From NCBI RefSeq assembly GCF_028473145.1, contig NZ_CP092370.1, positions 1,860,001-1,924,000 of the forward strand: a stretch of 64,000 nt of DNA. Direction: 5' to 3'. Source of the stretch: Flavobacterium sp. CBA20B-1. GTDB taxonomy: Bacteria; Bacteroidota; Bacteroidia; Flavobacteriales; Flavobacteriaceae. Under the pieces are notes generated by a model. The model was not told the origin of the DNA. It ran no database searches and saw only the letters and a program-made list of their open reading frames with translations. Below are positions 26,211 to 32,227 of the stretch, piece after piece. The translations under genes and the position numbers were made by a program. Every line of letters starts with the position of its first letter. Position 1 is the first letter of the stretch.

Positions 26211-26972
26211 TTACTGTTTTTCAACCAGATACTTCCAATACCTTTTCGGCACATGTTGCAAATGCAATTTCATGTTTCTACGTGCTTCAATGTTGGTACT
26301 TTTAAAATACTGTTTCCACAAACGTTTAAAAAGTTCGTCGCGTTCGTCTAAAGCAATGGTTAACTGGGTGTTTTGAAAAGCGGTTTGTTCTTGTTTATCA
26401 ATCACAATTTCAGAAAGTCCTTTTAAATTGTAATGAAATCCGTAATTGCGTTTTACATCATAGATTACCCAAGGCATATCGGTATATCTATTTCTAAAAA
26501 AAGATAAGATTAAAGGCAGTACATTAAAATCGGGTTCAATGATTGCGTAATACAAGCCATCGTTACTTTTACTAAAACGAATAAACGCCTTCATACGGTG
26601 ACGTTCACGGCTTACTTTTTTTAAGGTTTGATGAAAATACAAAACCTTTAAATCACCAAAATGTTCTAATATGGAATGATTTCCTTTAAACAATAAAACC
26701 ATGATATAAAAAGCCGCATTCCAAGCTTCGGTATCTTCAGAGAGAAATGCTTTGTAAAAATCATCGGCTGTGGCTTTCCCAAATTGATTAATCAATGCGT
26801 CTTGAATGCGTTTAGCTTTGTCAACATCCGTAAAAATGGTTCTTTCGGGCAAGAATATATCGGGCTGAAAAAAACCTTCGGCAACAGGCACGGCATGCCA
26901 TTCTTTCATTTCGAAACATTCGAAAACACAACACAAAAATCCGTGATAACTGCCATCGAACACATAATTCAT
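26211..26972 (-). CDS. Putative DNA repair protein, TIGR03915 family (partner of the radical-SAM protein)
   Basis: 253 aa. NYVFDGSYHGFLCCVFECFE at the N-terminus, a helical middle (DFYKAFLSEDTEAWNAAFYI), RHRMKAFIRFSKSNDGLYYA and PDFNVLPLILSFFRNRYTDM, then WVIYDVKRNYGFHYN near the end, match the TIGR03915/DUF4130 family, which is encoded almost always beside a TIGR03916 radical-SAM protein. The C-terminal part is thought to resemble uracil-DNA-glycosylase-like folds; substrate unknown. It starts 1 nt after the stop of the radical-SAM gene, so they are translationally coupled. Its role in DNA repair is predicted, not proven. Confidence 0.88.
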   Translation of the reverse strand: MNYVFDGSYHGFLCCVFECFEMKEWHAVPVAEGFFQPDIFLPERTIFTDVDKAKRIQDALINQFGKATADDFYKAFLSEDTEAWNAAFYIMVLLFKGNHSILEHFGDLKVLYFHQTLKKVSRERHRMKAFIRFSKSNDGLYYAIIEPDFNVLPLILSFFRNRYTDMPWVIYDVKRNYGFHYNLKGLSEIVIDKQEQTAFQNTQLTIALDERDELFKRLWKQYFKSTNIEARRNMKLHLQHVPKRYWKYLVEKQ

Positions 26973-26973
26973 T

Positions 26974-28230
26974 TTAAAACAATTTTAATTGATTTTCAGC
27001 TATTTCCGCCTTGTATTTACTACTACCCATTTGCAAAATAGTACTTTTTATTTGCGGAGCATATTTAAAACCCAACGGCGCAAGGGTATCGGCACAAGTA
27101 ATAAAATGTTTGGCTCGGTTATACGCAATTCCCATCTTTTTAAGTTGATATTCCCGCAGTTTTCCGTACTTGCGTGCAGTGATGATTTTCACAGCCGATT
27201 GCCGACCAATCCCGGGAACACGAATAATTGTTTGATAATCAGCAGTATTAATGTCAATTGGAAATAAATGCAAATTTCGCAATGCCCAACTCAATTTGGG
27301 ATCGATATCCAAATCTAACTGTGTAAATGCCGGATTTAGAATTTCATTCAATGAAAAATTATAAAAACGCAACAACCAATCGGTCTGATACAATCTGTTC
27401 TCACGAATTAACGGCGGTCGCGAACCAATCTGTGGCAACGCGGTATTGTCGTTATTAATAGGAATGTATCCACTATAATATACGCGCTTTAGCTGGTATT
27501 TCTTGTAAAACTCATCCGCAACACTCATAATTTCCCAATCGTTTTCGGGTGTTGCACCAATAACCATCTGGGTACTTTGCCCCGCAGGAACAAATGTCGG
27601 AGTATGTTTGATTAATTTTTTTTCGTTTTGAAACGTCTGTATTTTCGTATTTACAAATTGTAAAGGTTTACGCACCGAATCATGGTCTTTTTCGGGAGCC
27701 ACGAGCTTCAATCCGGCTTCGGTAGGCATTTCCAGATTAATACTCATACGATCCACATACAAACCAGCTTCCTGTATCAGTTCTTCGCTGGCACCGGGAA
27801 TGGTTTTTAAGTGAATGTAACCGTTGTATCGTTCTTCCAGTCGCAGTTTTTTAACGATACGCAGCAATCGTTCCATGGTAAAATCGGCATTTTTAAAAAT
27901 ACCCGAACTTAAAAACAATCCTTCAATATAATTTCTGCGGTAAAAGTTCATGGTTAAATCTACCACTTCTTCCACCGTAAAGGCAGCACGTTTTACATCG
28001 TTACTTTTACGGCTCACGCAAAAAGCACAATCGTAAATGCAATGATTGGTCAACAAAATTTTAAGCAACGACACGCATCTTCCGTCTTCCGTGTAGGTAT
28101 GGCAAATTCCTGAAGCAGATGCATCGCCAATTCCGCCGGTATTTTTTCGCTTGCTTCCGCTAGAACTGCAACTTACATCGTACTTTGCGGCATCGGCCAA
28201 TATCATCAATTTTTCTTCGATCCGTTCCAA
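26974..28230 (-). CDS. Putative DNA modification/repair radical-SAM protein, TIGR03916 family
   Basis: 418 aa. The radical-SAM cluster motif is CIYDCAFC (CxxxCxxC, residues about 62-69), preceded by GRCVSLLKILLTNHC. The family start, KLMILADAAKYDVSCSSSGS, is conserved. The C-terminal quarter carries two helix-hairpin-helix-like stretches (YQTIIRVPGIGRQSAVKIIT and YNRAKHFITCADTLAPLGF) that would hold DNA. It is the first gene of a two-gene unit with the TIGR03915 partner. The reaction is unknown; a link to spore-photoproduct-lyase-like repair has been proposed for the family. It sits amid oxidative-stress genes. Confidence 0.92.
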   Translation of the reverse strand: MERIEEKLMILADAAKYDVSCSSSGSKRKNTGGIGDASASGICHTYTEDGRCVSLLKILLTNHCIYDCAFCVSRKSNDVKRAAFTVEEVVDLTMNFYRRNYIEGLFLSSGIFKNADFTMERLLRIVKKLRLEERYNGYIHLKTIPGASEELIQEAGLYVDRMSINLEMPTEAGLKLVAPEKDHDSVRKPLQFVNTKIQTFQNEKKLIKHTPTFVPAGQSTQMVIGATPENDWEIMSVADEFYKKYQLKRVYYSGYIPINNDNTALPQIGSRPPLIRENRLYQTDWLLRFYNFSLNEILNPAFTQLDLDIDPKLSWALRNLHLFPIDINTADYQTIIRVPGIGRQSAVKIITARKYGKLREYQLKKMGIAYNRAKHFITCADTLAPLGFKYAPQIKSTILQMGSSKYKAEIAENQLKLF

Positions 28231-28394
28231 AATAGTTCCTCTTTACATCCTATCAAAGTTAACGATTCCTTTCATTTTCACTTGTCGTTCCAAAAGTTAA
28301 AAACGACATTTTTTGTTAAGGTTTTGATAAGATATTCCCCCTGACAAAAATCCACTTTTTTAGCTTGTAAAATATCATTAACTTGTAGATTCAT

Positions 28395-28414
28395 TTTAAA
28401 AAATTAAAGCTATG
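28395..28414 (+). promoter_or_regulatory. Shared 5' leader (copy 2) ending at the start codon
   Basis: Identical over 20 nt to 23385-23404 upstream of the general-stress gene. The flanking bases differ, so the match is limited to the leader. Confidence 0.5.
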
Positions 28415-28951
28415 AATGATTTAAAAGGAAAAAAAATTGCCATTCTTACAGAAGATGGCTTTGAAGAAATTGAATTGACCAGCCCGCTTGAAGCCTTGAA
28501 AGATGCCGGCGCAGAAGTGTTGATTGTATCGCCAAAAAATGGCAAAGTAAAAGCAAAATCGGGTGATGATTGGACAAAAGAGTATGATGTTGACTTACAA
28601 CTGAACGATGCAAAATCAGGTGAATTCGATGCATTGGTAATTCCTGGCGGAGTAATCAATCCAGACAAATTGCGAACCAATAAAGATGCTTTGCAGTTTG
28701 TGCAAACATTTTTTAACGAGAACAAACCTGTTGCTGCCATTTGTCATGGTCCACAGGTTTTGATAAATGCAGAAGCTGTTCGAAACAAAAAATTGACATC
28801 GGTTGGCGCAATTGAAGCCGACTTGAAAAATGCCGGAGCGCAATGGGAAGATCAAGAAGTTGTTGTGGATGGAAATTTAATAACCAGCCGCACCCCAAAA
28901 GATTTACCCGCTTTTAACAAAGCAACAATTGAGGCGATTGCTAAAGCCTAA
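28412..28951 (+). CDS. PfpI/DJ-1-family protein (YhbO-like)
   Basis: 179 aa, cytoplasmic. KKIAILTEDGFEEIELTSPL contains the conserved glutamate of the class, and the nucleophile cysteine sits in the elbow VAAICHGPQVL, followed by the typical LTSVGAIEADLKNAGAQWED and SRTPKDLPAFN. Members are stress proteins variously described as proteases, chaperones or deglycases; the activity here is not decided by sequence. It shares its leader with the general-stress gene at 23402 and is divergent from the radical-SAM pair. Confidence 0.93.
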   Translation: MNDLKGKKIAILTEDGFEEIELTSPLEALKDAGAEVLIVSPKNGKVKAKSGDDWTKEYDVDLQLNDAKSGEFDALVIPGGVINPDKLRTNKDALQFVQTFFNENKPVAAICHGPQVLINAEAVRNKKLTSVGAIEADLKNAGAQWEDQEVVVDGNLITSRTPKDLPAFNKATIEAIAKA

Positions 28952-28956
28952 AACCC

Positions 28957-28992
28957 AAAAACACCATCTGCTTTTTATCAGATGGTGTTTTT
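28957..28992. terminator. Bidirectional terminator after the PfpI-like gene
   Basis: Perfect 14-bp stem AAAAACACCATCTG / CAGATGGTGTTTTT, 8-nt loop; serves the convergent nitroreductase too. Confidence 0.85.
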
Positions 28993-29026
28993 AACTTTTA
29001 AATTGCTCCAAGCAATTTGCTTCTCA

Positions 29027-29686
29027 TTAAATTAGTGTGGTAATATCTTCTAAAGCCAATCGGGCTTTTGGTGTTTTGGCAGGATCATTAAAATCGCTTT
29101 CGCTTCTATATCCCAACGCCACAGCAGTAATGGCTGTGAATCCTTTTTCGGTTAATCCAAATTCTTCATCCAAAATTTGCACATCAATGCCTTCCATGGG
29201 GCATGCATCAATTCCCAAAGCGGCTGCTCCTAATAAAAACTGACCAATGTTTAAATACACTTGTTTTTCCAACCAATGTTGTTCATCTTTTAATTGTTCT
29301 TTATGGATATTTACAAACAATGTTCTGCCGTCTTTGGTCATTTGCTTGATTTGCTCGTTGGGGAAACGCCCAGCTTTGGCTTCCGATTCAAGAACTAACT
29401 CTTTATAGGCTTCATCAATACGCATTTTAGAGCAAAAAAGCACCACATGCGAGGCATTCAGCACTTTAGCTTCGTTGAATTTGTAGTTGCCTTGCACACC
29501 TTTTGCCATTCGCTGTTTGCCTTCCTCTGTTGCGGCAATCACAAAATGCCACGGCTGAAGGTTTACGCTAGACGGACTCATTTGCAATAATGATAAAAGT
29601 TGCTTAAAATCGTCTTCTTTTATTTTTGTGGAAGGATCGAATGATTTCGTTGAATATCGATTGTTTAAAATGTTGATTATATTCAT
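29027..29686 (-). CDS. NfsB-type NAD(P)H nitroreductase
   Basis: 219 aa from the ATG at 29686 (MNIINILNNRYSTKSFDPST). A longer in-frame reading from 30091 adds 135 residues of non-coding quality that overlap the divergent regulator, so it is rejected. FMN-binding landmarks: NRYSTKSFD near the start, MSPSSVNLQPWHFVI, and the C-terminal IGQFLLGAAALGIDACPMEG and VALGYRSESDFND. It should reduce nitro or quinone compounds using NAD(P)H. It is divergent from an HxlR regulator; its own promoter (TTG-N19-TATATTTG) lies across the regulator's operators. Confidence 0.92.
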   Translation of the reverse strand: MNIINILNNRYSTKSFDPSTKIKEDDFKQLLSLLQMSPSSVNLQPWHFVIAATEEGKQRMAKGVQGNYKFNEAKVLNASHVVLFCSKMRIDEAYKELVLESEAKAGRFPNEQIKQMTKDGRTLFVNIHKEQLKDEQHWLEKQVYLNIGQFLLGAAALGIDACPMEGIDVQILDEEFGLTEKGFTAITAVALGYRSESDFNDPAKTPKARLALEDITTLI

Positions 29687-29708
29687 TATGTAAACGGTTA
29701 TTTTTATG

Positions 29709-29769
29709 TATTTTTGTAATTGCAAAATGCAAGTACAAATATATAAATGTAATTGCAAAACGCAAGTAC
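29709..29769. promoter_or_regulatory. Divergent promoters and two HxlR operators
   Basis: Two near-identical palindromic sites: TGTAATTGCAAAATGCAAGTAC (29715-29736) is here given in two parts, TGTAATTGCA and TGCAAGTAC around AAA; the second copy at 29748-29769 differs by one base (C for T). Starts are 33 bp apart, about three helical turns. The nitroreductase promoter is TTG at 29765-29763, 19 nt, TATATTTG at 29743-29736; the regulator's -7 is TATTTTTG at 29709-29716. Both would be covered by bound repressor. Confidence 0.7.
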
Positions 29770-29783
29770 TTTTTTTATTTTTT

Positions 29784-30200
29784 ATGGAAAAGAACAGATC
29801 AAATTGTCCGCTAAGTTGTACGCTTGATATTTTGGGCGATAAATGGTCGTTGCTGATTATTCGCGATGTAATATGGAAAGGAAAGGTTTCATACAGCGAA
29901 TTTTTACTTTCGGAAGAAAAAATTGCGACCAATATTTTAGCAAATCGCTTAAAAATGTTAGAGGAAGAAAGCATTTTGATAAAGGAAGTTTCTGCTACCA
30001 ACAAATCGAAATTTGAGTATCGTTTAACACAAAAAGGTGCGGATTTGTTACCTATTTTGGTAGAAATGGCCGATTGGAGCGTTAAGCACAATGAATCGGC
30101 TAAAGCATCGGCTCTCGGTCAGCGGATAGCTGGCAAAAAGATGAAATTCTTAAAGGAAATACAATCAATAATTCAAGAACGAATTAATAATAAGGAATAA
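29784..30200 (+). CDS. HxlR-family redox-type transcriptional regulator
   Basis: 138 aa from the ATG at 29784 (MEKNRSNCPLSCTLDILGDK); a longer reading from 29706 would translate the operators and is rejected. Winged-helix HxlR fold: CPLSCTLDILGDKWSLLIIR, FLLSEEKIATNILANRLKML, YRLTQKGADLLPILVEMADW. The N-terminal cysteine (position 8) aligns with the redox-sensing cysteine of YodB/HypR-type members, which control quinone- or disulfide-stress nitroreductases. That the divergent nitroreductase is its target, and that it represses itself, is inferred from the paired operators. A C-terminal helix of about 25 residues is longer than in YodB. Confidence 0.92.
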   Translation: MEKNRSNCPLSCTLDILGDKWSLLIIRDVIWKGKVSYSEFLLSEEKIATNILANRLKMLEEESILIKEVSATNKSKFEYRLTQKGADLLPILVEMADWSVKHNESAKASALGQRIAGKKMKFLKEIQSIIQERINNKE

Positions 30201-30381
30201 CTGACACGATATGCTACGCACAGAAGACCATCAAAAAAAATGGATTGCACATGGCTTTCGGCATATTTTGAAAACCTGAAAGCAATTGTCAAAAGTTTTG
30301 CCTGAATGTAGTTGTACAGTAGCGACTAAAACACCTTTGACTCTTTCTTTAATTTTGTGGTGAAAAATTAATTAAAGAGAA

Positions 30382-30805
30382 ATGACACAAAGATTTCACA
30401 AGTTTTATCTGAAAATCACTGCAATCGTAATAGGTTCGTTTGGTCCGATTTTCTTTTTGGGCACGATGCTGCCTACATCTGAACCCGCAAGATGGTCTTT
30501 GGATTTACTAAGCCTTCCCCTAGACGGTTTGCAAAATTATGAGGCGTCCACTAACCGATTTTTGAGTGCATTAACAGGCGTGATTTTTGTTTGGTTGGGG
30601 TGTTTGTATTTGGCTTTTGCAAAAATGGGTTTATGACAAAGTACCCAACAAGGTGCGAAAGGCAGTCTTGGCGAGTCTTTTAGCTTGTTTTTTTTTTTTA
30701 GACAGCGCAGGTTCTATTACTTCGGGAAATGTGAGCAATGCGTTTATTAATATTCTGGTATTGATGATTGCAGTTGGTTCGCTATGGAAAGTCGCTAAAA
30801 ATTAG
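30382..30805 (+). pseudogene. Small membrane protein split by a frameshift
   Basis: Two frames make one four-helix membrane protein of about 140 aa: frame one gives MTQRFHKFYLKITAIVIGSF through VIFVWLGCLYLAFAK (30382-30636), frame two continues WVYDKVPNKVRKAVLASLLA and FINILVLMIAVGSLWKVAKN to 30805. One A fewer in GCAAAAATGGG (about 30620-30625) joins them as LAFAKWVYDK. The second half also contains a T12 run (30698-30709, in LACFFFLDS), another slippage risk. The layout of two helices, a short loop and two more helices resembles small Bacteroidota membrane proteins without named function. Probably recently broken, or a sequencing error. Confidence 0.7.
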
Positions 30806-31392
30806 GCCTATAAAATTCAAAAAATGTTTATGCTACCTATTGAGTTATTCAGAACATTTTGACAAAAAAACAATATCAACTATTTATATTTCCCTTTCAG
30901 GGAAATACTGTATCACATAGCTAAAAAGCCTTTTATATACTAGCCAAAGGCAATGTCTTTGGTTCTTTGGGATAGTGGTTGATGCGCCCTGAAAGGGCAA
31001 TATAGCTTTGTATTACCCCATTTTTTCGGTTTATCATTACTTTTCTCTGAATAGGCTTGGTGTGTTAGGTTGCCTTTTGGATTCGCCGATTTTCAATTCA
31101 GGGCGTTGTCTAATATGTTGTCGTTAGCTTTCCGATTGTGATTCATTGGGTTGGGATTTTTTCCCTTTCAAGGAAAAGTTTGGTTGAAAAGTGGGTGGAA
31201 GTTTTTGGTTTTAATCAATGTTACTATAATTTTTATAGGTCGCTCCTACAGAGGAATGAACAGTTTGTCTCAACAAGGCTTCATTCCCCAATCATCAATC
31301 GTTAGCATTGTAGGATAGAGATCTGTCAAAAAAAATCCCCATATGTCCTAAAAAAAATTATAAGATACTGCTTTCTGTACACGCATTTCCCC
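30806..31392. repeat. Gene-free, palindrome-rich intergenic region
   Basis: No ORF is credible over 587 nt. At least four short palindromes are strung along it: ATTTCCCT-TTC-AGGGAAAT (30888-30906, perfect), GCCCT-GAA-AGGGC (30986-30998), TTTTCC-CTTTCAA-GGAAAA (31159-31177) and TCCT-ACAG-AGGA (31244-31255) within a TAGGTCGCTCCTACAGAGGA context. These look like remnants of dispersed Bacteroidota intergenic repeats. A T-run-flanked terminator is not evident. Confidence 0.6.
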
Positions 31393-31752
31393 CTAACGTT
31401 TTGCGGTTTGTTGCTGAAACATTTTCTTCCATTTTGCCACTGTATTGCGACTTAACTTAAAGTGCAGCGCCAATTCGCTATCGTTTAAATTATGCTTTTT
31501 TTGGTGATTCAATATTTTCTCAATCGATGCCTTGTCATACGATTTATACTTTTGGTTACTTCTTTGCTGTTCCTTTAATTTTTTTCCAAAGATTAAATCA
31601 TTTAATAACAAAACATCCATTGAAGATAGCTTCTCTTTTGATAAAATGGCAGCACAATCATTCTTTTTATGTGGATATTTTTTTTCTAATAAATCTACAT
31701 AAATTTTTTTATAATTAGGAACTATTGATCTTTTTTGTATTTTTTTATCCAT
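31393..31752 (-). CDS. Small helix-turn-helix protein (second of a pair)
   Basis: 119 aa, basic. The C-terminal 45 residues are a helix-turn-helix of the transposase-OrfA/homeodomain-like kind: SIEKILNHQKKHNLNDSELA, LHFKLSRNTVAKWKKMFQQQ. The N-terminal half (IYVDLLEKKYPHKKNDCAAI, MDVLLLNDLIFGKK) is helical and unique to this type. There is no catalytic domain. It overlaps the 144-aa HTH gene by 31 nt, so they are coupled and probably act together. Related pairs in Chryseobacterium-like genomes are often annotated 'transposase', but no IS ends are seen here. Confidence 0.75.
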   Translation of the reverse strand: MDKKIQKRSIVPNYKKIYVDLLEKKYPHKKNDCAAILSKEKLSSMDVLLLNDLIFGKKLKEQQRSNQKYKSYDKASIEKILNHQKKHNLNDSELALHFKLSRNTVAKWKKMFQQQTAKR

Positions 31753-32156
31753 TTGTAAAGTGTTGTTTTAGGAATGTTGTATTTTTCTATAATTTCATTT
31801 TTTGTCATTTCACCCTTATCGAGCATCTCTAAAAAAAAGTCAATAATTTCGGTAGTGTACACGTTTTTTCTGAACTGCGGTACACTTTTAAAATTGTTCT
31901 CTTTTTTATAATTGATGGAAGTTGGCGGTGCATACAACACTAAATGCTGCGTGTAAATTCTAAAAAAGTCGTACGCTAATAATTTACTCCAAAGCAATAA
32001 TTTCTCTGTATCAATATTTTTGGATTGATACATTTTTTCCAATTCTTCATCGGTTATTTTAAAAAATTTCAGAATGCGGTCTGTTTCTATTTTTTGTTCA
32101 TTTACCAATTGAAGAATAAGATGTCCTATATGAATATCTTTAAAATTGTATTCCAT
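31722..32156 (-). CDS. Small helix-turn-helix protein (first of a pair)
   Basis: 144 aa. The N-terminal domain FKDIHIGHLILQLVNEQKIE, ILKFFKITDEELEKMYQSKN, LLLWSKLLAYDFFRIYTQHL looks like a Cro/Xre-like helical module common in Bacteroidota. The C-terminus is a second HTH: EIIDFFLEMLDKGEMTKNEI, IEKYNIPKTTLYKWIKKYKK. It lies 71 nt after the 880-aa secreted-protein gene, same strand, and overlaps the 119-aa HTH gene. It may control the secreted-protein operon or be a domesticated remnant of a transposon. I cannot decide which. Confidence 0.75.
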   Translation of the reverse strand: MEYNFKDIHIGHLILQLVNEQKIETDRILKFFKITDEELEKMYQSKNIDTEKLLLWSKLLAYDFFRIYTQHLVLYAPPTSINYKKENNFKSVPQFRKNVYTTEIIDFFLEMLDKGEMTKNEIIEKYNIPKTTLYKWIKKYKKDQ

Positions 32157-32227
32157 TAACTTTTGCCCAAGTGTTATGTTTTCTCTATTTTTTTTCTTCT
32201 TTTTACCTATTTGTCTACTGTAATATT

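Noticed and set aside
29687..30091. N-terminal extension of the nitroreductase
   Set aside because: It runs through the divergent operators and the HxlR gene, and the family start is MNIINILNNRYST at 29686.
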